Of a stretch of 64,000 nucleotides of DNA, positions 49,564-58,496 are shown piece by piece (within the stretch, counting starts at the first letter, position 1; each line of letters begins with the position of its first letter). The stretch is from NCBI RefSeq assembly GCF_036169555.1, contig NZ_CP108032.1, forward strand, positions 7,564,001 to 7,628,000, given 5' to 3'. The notes under the pieces were generated by a model. It was not told where the DNA came from. It ran no database searches and worked only from the letters and a program-made list of their open reading frames with translations. The translations under genes and the position numbers were made by a program. The stretch is from Streptomyces sp. NBC_00306. Its GTDB lineage: Bacteria; Actinomycetota; Actinomycetes; Streptomycetales; Streptomycetaceae.

Positions 49564-50670
49564 ATGCCTTTCGCCGATGAACTCATCGGGCGGACCACGG
49601 CCGAAGCCCTCACGAACGCCGTGCGGGGCGCGGCCCCCGACGCGCCCCTCAAAGCCCTGCGCGCCGCGGCCTCCGCGCTCGGACCGCTGTCGCTGCGGGA
49701 GCGCAGCGACCTGCTGCGCGACGCGCTGATCGAGGATCTGCCGGGCGACTACGCGGCGTTCGCCCGAACCGTACGAGTCGCCCGCGACGGCGGCCCCGAG
49801 TTCAGCGGCTGGCTGATCTGGCCGGTCACCAGCGCCGTCGCGGCGAAAGCGGTCGACGAAGGAACCGACGAGGCATTCGACGACGCCCTTCGGCTGCTGG
49901 CCGAGCTGACCTCACGGCTCACCTCGGAATTCGCCGTCCGCCGGCTCCTCAACCACGACCTCGACCGCGCACTGGAAACCGTCGCGACGTGGACGACATC
50001 GGACGACGCCGACGTACGCCGCCTCGCCTCGGAAGGAACGAGACCCTTCCTGCCCTGGTCCGCCCGCGTCCCGCGCATCCTGGCCGAACCCCGCGCGACC
50101 CTGCCCGTCATCAACGCCCTCTACCGCGACGAGAGCGAGTACGTCAGGCGCTCCGTCGCCAACCATCTGAACGACCTCAGCCGTGGGCACCCCGACCTTG
50201 TGGTCGAAACGGCGGCCGCCTGGCTCGCCGACCCGGACGACAACACCGAACGCCTGGTCCGCCACGGGCTGCGCACCCTCGTCAAGAAGGGCCACCCCGG
50301 GGCGCTCGGCCTCCTGGGCTTCGCCCCGGCGGCCATCGAGGTGACCGGTCCCCACCTGTCCGCCGACGGCATCGCGTTCGGCGGCACCCTCGGTTTCACC
50401 GCGACGGTCCGCAACACCGGCCCGGAGCCGGCGCGGCTTGCGGTCGACTACATCGTTCACCACCGGAAGGCCAACGGCACGCAGACCGAGAAGATCTTCA
50501 AGCTCACGACGCTGACCCTCGAACCGGGCGAACGCTTCGACATCGCCCGCGACCACTCGTTCCGCGCGATCACGACGAGGCGCTACTACCCGGGCGCCCA
50601 CGCGGTCGAGCTCCAGGTCAACGGTGTCCGCTCCGGCCGCGCGGAGTTCACGCTGCTGCCGCCCGGATGA
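49564..50670 (+). CDS. AlkC-like DNA alkylation-repair protein with Ig-like tail
   Basis: The first 245 residues of this 368-aa protein are helical repeats of the AlkC/AlkD class (ERSDLLRDALIEDLPGDYAAFARTVR, RRLASEGTRPFLPWSARVPRIL, ESEYVRRSVANHLNDLSRGHPDLV). The SVANHLNDLSR element is characteristic of AlkC. The remaining 120 residues form a beta-rich Ig-like domain, which in AlkC contacts DNA. AlkC is a non-base-flipping glycosylase removing cationic 3-methyl bases. It follows the phosphoesterase by 57 bases and may be cotranscribed. It has no visible Ada or Alk neighbour. Confidence 0.85.
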   Translation: MPFADELIGRTTAEALTNAVRGAAPDAPLKALRAAASALGPLSLRERSDLLRDALIEDLPGDYAAFARTVRVARDGGPEFSGWLIWPVTSAVAAKAVDEGTDEAFDDALRLLAELTSRLTSEFAVRRLLNHDLDRALETVATWTTSDDADVRRLASEGTRPFLPWSARVPRILAEPRATLPVINALYRDESEYVRRSVANHLNDLSRGHPDLVVETAAAWLADPDDNTERLVRHGLRTLVKKGHPGALGLLGFAPAAIEVTGPHLSADGIAFGGTLGFTATVRNTGPEPARLAVDYIVHHRKANGTQTEKIFKLTTLTLEPGERFDIARDHSFRAITTRRYYPGAHAVELQVNGVRSGRAEFTLLPPG

Positions 50671-50749
50671 GAATCTCCCGTCCGGAACTCGCCCGCGACG
50701 ACGCGGCGTTGTCTCACCGGTCCGCGGGAGCGAGGGCTCACGCCGTGCG

Positions 50750-52048
50750 TCACCGCATGCCGAAGAGCTGCGTCCAGTACGTACCCCCGGGGCCGCCGCT
50801 CGCGAAGCCCACGCCGAGGTGCGTGAAGTCCGGCTTCAGGATGTTGGCGCGGTGTCCCGGGCTGTTCATCCAGCCCTGGACCACCGCGGCGGCGGAGCGC
50901 TGACCGAAGGCGATGTTCTCGCCGATACCCCGGTGGTCACTGCCCGCGGCGGCCGCCCGGTCCCATGGCTGGAGACCCTCGGGCGAGGTGTGGGAGCAGA
51001 AGCCGCGCGCGGCCATGTCGGCGCTGTAGGCCTGCGCCACGCCGGCCAGGACCGGATCGGGTGCCAGCGGCGACAGCCCCGCGACGGCCCGTTCCGCGTT
51101 CGTACGGGACAGGACCTCGGCGACCGTACGGGCCAGGCCGTCCGGCGTGAGGGGCCGGGCCCACAGCGCGGTCCAGTAGGTCTCTCCCCGGCCGTCCACC
51201 GCGGAAGCCACACCGAAGTGGGTGAAGTCGCGGCCCGTCACGGTGCTCCGGTCGGAGGCTCCGTCGAGGCAGTGGGCGAGGAACTGATCCGGAGTGCGCG
51301 GACCCGAGACGAGGTGCTCGGCGAGGTCCAGATAGGCGAATCCATGGGCGGTGACGAGCTGGTACACCGATCGCCCGTCGGGTCCCTCGGTGCCGAGGCG
51401 GTTCTGCCGGGCCATCGCGGTGGCATGCGCCCGGGCCGCGGCCGTGAGGGCGGGAGCCGGAGTGACGGGCGGGACGCCGACCCGCTGCCGCTCGGCGTTC
51501 ACGAGTGACGTGAACGCGTCCGGCGGCCCTCCCGCGGGAGCTGCGGGAGGCGCGACCTCGGACGTGCCGTCGTCCGACACATCGACGCCGAAGTCACGTG
51601 CCACGCCCGCGAGGCCGTCCGCGTACCCCTGGCCGAGGGCACGCAGCTTCCACGCACCGCGGTGGCGGTAGACCTCGGCCAGCAGCAGAACGCTCTCCTG
51701 TCCCGCCGGAGGCGGTGTGAAGCGGGTGAGCGTGCGGTTCGACAGATCGGCGACCTCCATCCTGGGGGAGGGGAGGCGGCTGAGCGGCGTGCCGGGTGAG
51801 GAGGAGCTGACGACCAGGGTGACCCGCCCGGCGCCCGGGCGGAGCCCCTGCCGGTCCAGCGTCACGGCCGCCGTGCCGAGGCGGACACCGGGCGCCGACG
51901 GCTGGTTCCAGAAGACGAAGTCGCCGTCGTCGCGGACCCTGCCGTCGTCACCCGTGACCAGCACGGAAAGGTCGAAGGGGCCCGGCACGCGGAAGGTGAG
52001 CGTGCCGTGCGGCAAGGGGACGTTGCCGCCCGGAACCAATTCGCTCAT
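50750..52048 (-). CDS. TerD-CAP-CAP fusion protein
   Basis: ATG 52048 gives 432 aa starting MSELVPGGNVPLP, the usual TerD opening. The TerD domain (about 1-175) keeps the Ca-site signature DDGDFVFWNQP. A Pro/Ala linker leads to two CAP/SCP domains: CAP1 (about 205-315) lacks the usual first His, while CAP2 (about 320-432) is complete with FCSHTSPEG, GIGENIA and SPGHRANI. There is no signal peptide, although CAP proteins are normally exported. Its TerD part links it to tellurite/stress Ter systems. No other ter genes are in the window. Confidence 0.85.
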   Translation of the reverse strand: MSELVPGGNVPLPHGTLTFRVPGPFDLSVLVTGDDGRVRDDGDFVFWNQPSAPGVRLGTAAVTLDRQGLRPGAGRVTLVVSSSSPGTPLSRLPSPRMEVADLSNRTLTRFTPPPAGQESVLLLAEVYRHRGAWKLRALGQGYADGLAGVARDFGVDVSDDGTSEVAPPAAPAGGPPDAFTSLVNAERQRVGVPPVTPAPALTAAARAHATAMARQNRLGTEGPDGRSVYQLVTAHGFAYLDLAEHLVSGPRTPDQFLAHCLDGASDRSTVTGRDFTHFGVASAVDGRGETYWTALWARPLTPDGLARTVAEVLSRTNAERAVAGLSPLAPDPVLAGVAQAYSADMAARGFCSHTSPEGLQPWDRAAAAGSDHRGIGENIAFGQRSAAAVVQGWMNSPGHRANILKPDFTHLGVGFASGGPGGTYWTQLFGMR

Positions 52049-52162
52049 GACCGTCGCCTTCGCGGTGTACGTGCCCCGCAGGAGCCTTGCGGGCCCCTCG
52101 TTCGCAGGCCTCAGTCCGCTCAACGGAGCACGGCCCGTCCCGGGTTCCCGGCCGGCCCGGCT

Positions 52163-53593
52163 CTACGGCCGGGCGGGCTTGCCCTTCGTGCCGATCCAGG
52201 TGTGGAACAGCCTGTCGAGGTCCTTGCCGGACTGCCGCTCACAGAGGCGGACGAACTGCGCGGTGGTTCCGTGACCGTCGTGGTGGTCGGTCGCCCAGGT
52301 GCGCAGGATCCGCAGGAAGGTCCTGTCGCCGACCGCCTTGCGCAGCTGGTGCAGAGCCATCGCCCCCCGGGAGTACACGGGCGCGCCGAAGATGTTCGCT
52401 CCGCTGCCCGGGTCGGCCGGCGGGAACGCCCACAGTTCGCTGCTCGCGGGCTCGGCGTACAGGGCGTCGAAGGCCTTCTGCGCGCTGTCGCCGCCGTGCT
52501 GCTCCGCGTAGAGCCACTCGGCGTAGGTCGCGAAGCCCTCGTTCAGCCAGATGTCCTTCCAGCTGGTGAGCGACACGGAGTTGCCGAACCACTGGTGTGC
52601 GCTCTCGTGGACCAGGGTGGGGAGGTCGGGTGCCCTGTCGTACACCGGCCGGGTCTGCGTCTCCAGTGCGTAGCCCGCCTGCGGCGCGCGGTCGACGATG
52701 GCGCCCGCGGCCCGGAAGGGGTAGGGCCCGAAGAGCTTGCTTCCCCAGGCGATGACCGACGGCAGCTTCTTGAGGACCGGAGCGGACGCGGCCGCCTCGC
52801 GGGGGTCGACGGCGTTGTAGATCCGCAGACCGCCGGGGGCGGTGTACTGCTGGACCTTGAACGTGCCCACCGTCGCCGTCGCGAGGTACGCCGCCATCGG
52901 CTCGCTCTGGCGCCAGCGGAACGTCGTGCGTCCCTCGGAGGTCTTCCGGCCGAGGAAGACGCCGTTGGCGACGGCCGTACGCCCGGCCGGCACGGTGACG
53001 GCGAAGTCGTACGCGGCCTTGTCCTTCGGGTGGTTGTTGGCGGGGAACCACGTCATGGCGCCCTGCGGCTCACCCGCCACGAACGCCCCGTCGTCCGTGG
53101 GGATCCAGCCGTCGAGGGACCCGTCCGGGTCGGTCACGGGCCGGGGAGTCCCCTCGTAGGTGACGGTCGTGCGGAACTCCTGGCCCTTGCGCAGCGCCTT
53201 CCTCGGCGTGATGACGAGTTCCTGCCCGTCACGGCGGAAGGAGGCCTTGGCGTGGTCGACCGTGACGCCGGTGACCCGCAGCCCGCTCAGATCGAGATGG
53301 AAGCGGGACAGCCGTTCCGTGGCCCGGGAGGTGATCACGGCCCGTCCGTCGAGGTGACGGCTCGTGGTGTCGTAGCCGAGGGTGAGGTCGTAGTGACGGA
53401 CGTCGTAGCCCCCGTTGCCCGCGAGCGTGAAGTACGGGTCGCCGACGCCGGGTGACCCCGCCGTCCCGGCCACGGCGGGCCCGGCCGCCGCGGCCAGCGC
53501 GGCGACCACGGCGACGGGGAGACCCGTCGCGACGACGGCACGCCGCCGCAAGCGGGCCGGGCGCCCGGCAACCTGCTGGAAGGGTCGGGTCAC
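52163..53593 (-). CDS. Secreted M1-family zinc metallopeptidase
   Basis: GTG 53593 with GAGGAG upstream gives 476 aa. An Arg-rich start and hydrophobic stretch (VVATGLPVAVVAALAAAAGPAVA) form a signal peptide, perhaps Tat-like (RLRRRAVVA). The N-terminal beta domain is followed by the catalytic domain: LETQTRP in place of GxMEN, Zn-binding HESAH and WLNEGFATYAEWL. It lacks most of the C-terminal helical domain of large M1 enzymes, as is common for this shorter actinobacterial class. It should cleave N-terminal residues or act as an endopeptidase outside the cell. It is upstream of and on the same strand as the TerD-CAP gene. Confidence 0.92.
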   Translation of the reverse strand: MTRPFQQVAGRPARLRRRAVVATGLPVAVVAALAAAAGPAVAGTAGSPGVGDPYFTLAGNGGYDVRHYDLTLGYDTTSRHLDGRAVITSRATERLSRFHLDLSGLRVTGVTVDHAKASFRRDGQELVITPRKALRKGQEFRTTVTYEGTPRPVTDPDGSLDGWIPTDDGAFVAGEPQGAMTWFPANNHPKDKAAYDFAVTVPAGRTAVANGVFLGRKTSEGRTTFRWRQSEPMAAYLATATVGTFKVQQYTAPGGLRIYNAVDPREAAASAPVLKKLPSVIAWGSKLFGPYPFRAAGAIVDRAPQAGYALETQTRPVYDRAPDLPTLVHESAHQWFGNSVSLTSWKDIWLNEGFATYAEWLYAEQHGGDSAQKAFDALYAEPASSELWAFPPADPGSGANIFGAPVYSRGAMALHQLRKAVGDRTFLRILRTWATDHHDGHGTTAQFVRLCERQSGKDLDRLFHTWIGTKGKPARP

Positions 53594-53681
53594 CGAAGCT
53601 CCTCGGGCTCGGAGGCGATCACTTCGATCCAGACTAGGGTGCCGATCGCCACGGAACTCCCTCGAAACGGTCAAGGCACGC

Positions 53682-54563
53682 TCAGGCCAGGACGTTCAGT
53701 GCTCCCGGCAGGACCCTCGCGGTCATCGGCAGCGTCGCGTCGACCTCGCCGTCCGCCCCGTACGGCACGGGCCGGTCCGTCTCGACGCGTACCTCGGTGC
53801 CCCGGAGGATCTCCACCTGCGGGCGGCTGATGTGGGCACCCGTCTTGAGCTCGTTCATCATCGTGAAGAACAGCCGCTTCGGGGCGTGCCGGATCACGAC
53901 GACGTCCAGCAGACCGTCGTCCACCCGGGCGCTCGGTGCGACGAGACGCCCGAAGCCGTAATAGCCGGAATTGGCCGCCACGACCGTGTAGCCGCGGCGT
54001 TCGTACAGCTCGCCGTCCACGGTGATGCGGTAGTTCACCGGCCGCCAGGTGACCACCGCCCGCAGCCCGCCGGCGTAGTACGACGCGGCGCCGCGCAGCA
54101 GCCGGGAGGTGTTCGCATGGCGGTTGGCCAGGGCGTCGACGCCGGCGTACACACTGCCGAGGACGGCGGTCCTGTCGTGGAACGCCGATTCGACCTCGAT
54201 GGTGTCGACCTTGCGCGGAGCGCCGTTCAGCAGGACGTCCGCCAGCGCTCCGGGCTCGGTGGGCAGACCGAGCGCTCGGGCGAAGTCGTTGCCCCGCCCG
54301 GCCGGCACGAGCCCGAGCACGGCGTCCGTGCCGCTCAGCGCCCCGCCGACGCAGCCGGCCATCCCGTCGCCGCCGACCGCCAGGACGGTCCGGCCCCGTT
54401 CGCCGGCCGCCCGGGCCACGCTGCGGGCGTGCTCCAGGCTGTTGCTGTACTCCGTCTCCAGGTCGGCGCCCGCCTCCCGGAGCAGACGGGCGAGCGGGAG
54501 AAGGGTCGCGGCTCCGCTGGATCCCCCGGAGGCAGGGTTGACGACGGCGGTGAACTGTCGCAT
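53682..54563 (-). CDS. Diacylglycerol/lipid kinase (DAGK catalytic family)
   Basis: This 293-aa protein starts at ATG 54563. Motifs are VVNPASGGSSG, the catalytic-type VGGDGMAGCVGGAL and LVPAGRGNDFARALGLP, and a C-terminal beta sandwich with DDGLLDVVVI and YGADGEVDA. It phosphorylates a lipid alcohol, diacylglycerol in the best-known cases. It lies 31 bases after the AGPS-like gene and probably shares its transcript. In a putative ether-lipid locus it could act on 1-alkyl-2-acylglycerol, but this is inference. Confidence 0.93.
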   Translation of the reverse strand: MRQFTAVVNPASGGSSGAATLLPLARLLREAGADLETEYSNSLEHARSVARAAGERGRTVLAVGGDGMAGCVGGALSGTDAVLGLVPAGRGNDFARALGLPTEPGALADVLLNGAPRKVDTIEVESAFHDRTAVLGSVYAGVDALANRHANTSRLLRGAASYYAGGLRAVVTWRPVNYRITVDGELYERRGYTVVAANSGYYGFGRLVAPSARVDDGLLDVVVIRHAPKRLFFTMMNELKTGAHISRPQVEILRGTEVRVETDRPVPYGADGEVDATLPMTARVLPGALNVLA

Positions 54564-54594
54564 GCGTACGCCTTTCGGAAGGCAGGGGAGCCGG

Positions 54595-56193
54595 TCAGCG
54601 GAGGGGGAGGAGGACGCCGGGATTGAGAATCCCGTCGGGGTCGAGATGTGCCTTGACGGCCTGGAGGATGTCGGTGCCGAGCGCGCCGATCTCCTGCCCG
54701 AACCAGTCGCGGTGGTCGGTTCCCACGCCGTGGTGGTGACTGATGGTGCCACCCGAGGCGAGGATCGCGTCGTTCGCGGCCCGCTTGACGGGGGTCCAGT
54801 GGGCGATCGGGTCCTGGCCCTGGGCCGACACGACGGTGAAGTACAGCGACGCCCCGGTCTCGTAGACGTGCGAGATGTGGCACATGACCAGCGGCGGGGT
54901 GCCCGCGGCGGTCAGGGTCTCGTTGAGGGCGGTGCGGACCGCGTCGTAGAGCGCGGGGATGCCGGACCAGAAGGTGGCGGTCTCCAGCGTCTCGGCGAAC
55001 GCGCCGGCGTCCAGCAGGGCGTCCCGCAGATAGGGGGCGGAGTAGCGTCCGTGGGCCCAGCGCTCACCGGGTTCGGTGCCGACGAGTTCGCCCCCGCAGG
55101 TCTCCAGCACGGTCCGTGCCTGCTGCTGCCGGCTCGCGTTGTCCTCGGGCGTCCCTTCGAAGCCGACGATGGCCATGCACCCGGCGGGCGCTCCGTCGGG
55201 GCCCGAACCGCCGATGGCGTCGGGCTGGGCGAGCCCGATGAGGGTCTCGGTCTCGTCGGACAGCCTCAGCACGGTGGGCCGCGGGCCGTCCTGGGCGAGC
55301 GTGCGCAGGGCGGCGGCTCCGGCCTCGAACGTGGCGAAGCGCCACCCTTCGTAGACCCGCTCCACCGGGCGGGGGCGGATGCGCACCGTCACCGAGGTGA
55401 TGACACCGAACGCGCCCTCGGACCCGAGGACCAGCTGACGCAGATCGGGTCCGGCGGCCGAACGCGGCGAGCGGCCGAGGTCGAGGCTGCCGCGGGGGGT
55501 GGCGACCGTGAGGCCGAGCACCATCTCGTCGAAGCGGCCGTATCCGGCCGAGGCCTGGCCGCTGGAGCGTGCCGCGGCGAAACCGCCGATGGTGGCCCAC
55601 TCGTAGGACTGCGGGAAGTGGCCGAGCGTGAAGCCGCGTTCGGCGAGGAGAGCCTCGGCCTCCGGCGCGCGGAGCCCGGGCTGGAACGTGACGGTGCGGG
55701 AGACCTCGTCCAGCGCGAGCAGGGCGTCCATACGGCGCAGGTCCAGGGCGACGAACGGGCCCTGGCCCTCGGGCGCGAGCCCGCCGACCACGGAGGTACC
55801 GCCGCCGAAGGGGACGACGGCCACGCCGTGGGCGGCGCAGACCGCCAGGACGGCGACGACGTCGTCGTGACTGCCGGGGAGCAGGACCGCGGCAGGGGTG
55901 TCGTCGGTGTTGCCGGCCCGGATGCGCAGCAGGTCGGGTGTCGACTTGCCCCGGGTGTGCCGGATCCGCGTCTCGGCGTCCGTCCGCAGGTGCTCCGGGC
56001 CGCCGAGCGCGTCGGCGAGGGCCTGACGGACATCGGCGCCGAGCGGCGAGTCGGGGACCCGTATCTCCTCGAGGGCGATCGGTTCCGCGGTCCGCGGCTT
56101 CACCCCGAGGGCTGCCTGCAGGAGCTCGATGACCGAGTCGGGCAGAGGGGCCGCCTTGGCCGGGTCGCCCCAGCCGCTCCACAACATGTCCAC
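54595..56193 (-). CDS. FAD-linked oxidase, alkyl-DHAP synthase (AGPS)-like
   Basis: GTG 56193 is chosen since GAGG lies at good spacing; an earlier GTG (56208) would overlap it and an ATG (56187) is also possible. About 532 aa have the vanillyl-alcohol-oxidase FAD domain (VLLPGSHDDVVAVLAVCAAHGVAVVPFGGGTSVVGG, TIGGFAAARSSG, VLGSEGAFGVITSVTVRIRP) and a cap ending in SHHHGVGTDHRDW. The His-rich motif is characteristic of alkyldihydroxyacetonephosphate synthases, which swap an acyl for an alkyl group on DHAP. It is divergent from TetR/GlpD and upstream of a lipid kinase. D-lactate/glycolate-oxidase-type activity cannot be excluded. Confidence 0.9.
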   Translation of the reverse strand: MDMLWSGWGDPAKAAPLPDSVIELLQAALGVKPRTAEPIALEEIRVPDSPLGADVRQALADALGGPEHLRTDAETRIRHTRGKSTPDLLRIRAGNTDDTPAAVLLPGSHDDVVAVLAVCAAHGVAVVPFGGGTSVVGGLAPEGQGPFVALDLRRMDALLALDEVSRTVTFQPGLRAPEAEALLAERGFTLGHFPQSYEWATIGGFAAARSSGQASAGYGRFDEMVLGLTVATPRGSLDLGRSPRSAAGPDLRQLVLGSEGAFGVITSVTVRIRPRPVERVYEGWRFATFEAGAAALRTLAQDGPRPTVLRLSDETETLIGLAQPDAIGGSGPDGAPAGCMAIVGFEGTPEDNASRQQQARTVLETCGGELVGTEPGERWAHGRYSAPYLRDALLDAGAFAETLETATFWSGIPALYDAVRTALNETLTAAGTPPLVMCHISHVYETGASLYFTVVSAQGQDPIAHWTPVKRAANDAILASGGTISHHHGVGTDHRDWFGQEIGALGTDILQAVKAHLDPDGILNPGVLLPLR

Positions 56194-56225
56194 GCGGGTT
56201 TTCCTCACTGGTTGGTCCGGTGGCC

Positions 56226-56261
56226 GTGTCAGTCGGCCGCACTGCCGTTACACTGTGACAG
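56226..56261 (+). promoter_or_regulatory. Possible leaderless promoter and TetR operator
   Basis: TACACT (56249-56254) lies seven bases before the TetR ATG, with GTGTCA at a 17-bp spacing and no ribosome site. It overlaps an imperfect dyad TTACAC-T-GTGACA (56248-56260) that the TetR protein could bind, controlling both divergent units. Confidence 0.4.
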
Positions 56262-56861
56262 ATGACGCCCATTCGTCACAACCATTCGGACGGCGACGCC
56301 GTTCTCGACGCGGCCCGGGACTGTGTTCTCGCGGTCGGCGTCCGCCGGACCACCCTGACCGACGTGGCCCGGCGGGCCGGCGTCTCCCGTATGACGCTCT
56401 ACCGGCGCTGGCCCGATGTGCGGACCCTCGTCGGCGATCTGATGACGCGTGAATGGATCGCCGTCGCCCAGGGCGCGCTCCCTCAGGCCGACGACGCCGC
56501 CCCCACCCGGGACCGGCTGGTCGACGGGCTGGCGGCCGGAGCGCAGGCGTTCCGGGCGCATCCGCTGTTCCGCAAGATCATCGACGTGGATCCGGAGCTG
56601 CTCCTGCCCTATCTGCTCGACCGGCGCGGTGCCACGCAGGACGCCCTGCTGGAGCTGATCGTCACCGCGGTCGAGGAGGGGCAGGCCGACGGCTCGCTCC
56701 GTCGGGACCACGCCGTCCGTCAGGCCCGCTCACTGCTTCTCGTCGTGCAGGGATTCACGCTCTCGCTGCGCACCATGACCGACGACAGCGAACCCGACCT
56801 CACCGCCGCCGCGTTCCAGCAGGAGCTGCGGACCGTCCTGGAGAGGATGCTCGCCCCATGA
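56262..56861 (+). CDS. TetR-family transcriptional regulator
   Basis: This 199-aa protein has a TetR helix-turn-helix at residues 25-55 (RRTTLTDVARRAGVSRMTLYRRWPDVRTLV) and an all-helical ligand domain. It is divergent from the AGPS-like gene and overlaps the GlpD gene by four bases (ATGA). It is therefore the likely repressor of both units. The ligand is unknown; a fatty-acyl or glycerophosphate metabolite would fit. The start lacks a ribosome site and could be leaderless. Confidence 0.92.
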   Translation: MTPIRHNHSDGDAVLDAARDCVLAVGVRRTTLTDVARRAGVSRMTLYRRWPDVRTLVGDLMTREWIAVAQGALPQADDAAPTRDRLVDGLAAGAQAFRAHPLFRKIIDVDPELLLPYLLDRRGATQDALLELIVTAVEEGQADGSLRRDHAVRQARSLLLVVQGFTLSLRTMTDDSEPDLTAAAFQQELRTVLERMLAP

Positions 56862-58435
56862 GCCCCACCCCCGACCCCTTCCCTTCCTCCCTCAACGCCT
56901 CACGGCGCGCTCGTGAGTTGGCCGAGCTCACCGACGGCGCCACTGTCGATGTCCTGGTCGTCGGACTCGGCGCGACCGGCGCCGGCGCCGCGCTCGACGC
57001 TGCCGCCCGGGGACTGTCCGTGGCGGCGATAGACGCCCACGACCTCGCGTTCGGCACCTCCCGCTGGAGTTCGAAGCTGATCCACGGCGGGCTGCGCTAC
57101 CTCGCCACGGGCCAGCTCGACGTCGCCCACGAGAGCGCCGTCGAACGCGGCATCCTGATGGAACGCACCGCCCCGCACCTGGTACGCCCGCTGCCCTTCG
57201 TCCTGCCCCTGACCCCGCTGGTGGGGCGGACCCAGGCCGCCATCACCCGGGTGGGTCTGCGCGCGGGCGACGTGCTGCGCGCGTCCGCCCGCACCTCGCG
57301 TGCCACGCTGCCCGCACCGCGTTCCCTGTCCGCGCGGGAGACCCGGCACCTGGCGCCCGGCCTCCGCTCGACGGGTCTGCGCGGCGGTCTGCTGTCGTGG
57401 GACGGCCAACTCAGCGACGACGCACGCCTGGTGACAGCGATCTCCCGGACGGCGGCGGCACACGGCGCCCGCATCCTGACCCGGGTCCGTGCGCTGGAGG
57501 TCGGTGATTCCGTCGCCCGGATACGCGACGAGCTCACGGGCGAGGAAGGGTTCGTCCGAGCGCGTGCCGTGATCAACGCAACGGGCGTATGGGCGGGCGG
57601 CCTTGTGGAGGACATCCACCTGCGCCCGTCGCGCGGGACGCATCTGGTCCTGCGGGCAGAGGCGTTGGGCGGTCTGTCGTCCGGTCTGCACATCCCGGTC
57701 CCGGGAGAGTCCAACCGCTTCGTGCTCGTGCTCCCGCAGGGTGACGGCAGGGTCTACGTCGGTCTCACCGACGAGCCGGTGGACGGCGACGTCCCCGATG
57801 TCCCCGAAGTGCCCGAGTCCGACATCGGGTTCCTGCTCGACGTGCTCGGGTCGGCGCTGTCGGCACCGCTGCCCCGGTCCGCGGTCGTGGGCGCGTTCGC
57901 CGGGCTGCGGCCGTTGCTGACCGCGGGCAGCGGGGCGCAGGAGCGCACGTCCGACATCTCACGCCGGCACGCGGTCCTCAGCTCCCGGGACGGTGTCGTC
58001 ACCGTCGTCGGCGGCAAACTCACCACGTACCGGCGCATGGCGCAGGACGCGGTGGACCACGCCGTGAAGACGCGCGGACTCATCGCCGGACCGTGCCGGA
58101 CGGCCACACTGCCGCTGGTGGGGGCCGCCGCACCGGACGCCCTCGCCGCCCTGGACGCCCCCCGCCGCCTGGTCGAGCGGTACGGCACCGAAGCCCCCGC
58201 CGTCCACGCCCTCGGCACCGCGGACCCGGCCCTGCGGGAACCGGTGGTCGCCGGCCATCCGGTCACCGGAGCCGAACTCGTGTGGGCCGTGCAGCACGAA
58301 GGCGCGCTCGACGAATCCGACGTCCTCGACCGTCGCACCCGCATCGGACTGGTCCCGCAGGACCGGGAGTCGGCGATGGCAGCGGCACGCTCGGCGCTGT
58401 TCGCGGGGTCGCCCGGCGGGGGCGGGAGCGACTGA
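56858..58435 (+). CDS. glpD: Glycerol-3-phosphate dehydrogenase/oxidase (GlpD family)
   Basis: ATG 56858 overlaps the TetR stop, giving 525 aa. The FAD-binding VLVVGLGATGAGAALDAAARG is near residue 30. It is followed by the family signatures FGTSRWSSKLIHGGLRYL and, later, VVTVVGGKLTTYRRMAQDAVD. It oxidises glycerol-3-phosphate to dihydroxyacetone phosphate at the membrane. The product is the substrate pool for an AGPS-like enzyme, which is encoded divergently. Glycerol uptake or kinase genes are not adjacent, so it may serve lipid synthesis, not glycerol catabolism. The family assignment is firm; the dedicated role is inference. Confidence 0.92.
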   Translation: MSPTPDPFPSSLNASRRARELAELTDGATVDVLVVGLGATGAGAALDAAARGLSVAAIDAHDLAFGTSRWSSKLIHGGLRYLATGQLDVAHESAVERGILMERTAPHLVRPLPFVLPLTPLVGRTQAAITRVGLRAGDVLRASARTSRATLPAPRSLSARETRHLAPGLRSTGLRGGLLSWDGQLSDDARLVTAISRTAAAHGARILTRVRALEVGDSVARIRDELTGEEGFVRARAVINATGVWAGGLVEDIHLRPSRGTHLVLRAEALGGLSSGLHIPVPGESNRFVLVLPQGDGRVYVGLTDEPVDGDVPDVPEVPESDIGFLLDVLGSALSAPLPRSAVVGAFAGLRPLLTAGSGAQERTSDISRRHAVLSSRDGVVTVVGGKLTTYRRMAQDAVDHAVKTRGLIAGPCRTATLPLVGAAAPDALAALDAPRRLVERYGTEAPAVHALGTADPALREPVVAGHPVTGAELVWAVQHEGALDESDVLDRRTRIGLVPQDRESAMAAARSALFAGSPGGGGSD

Positions 58436-58496
58436 CCGCGGGGTGGTGGATCGAGCGATCGGCGTCGGTCCACCGGCCCCCGTCCTCGCCGCCGGG

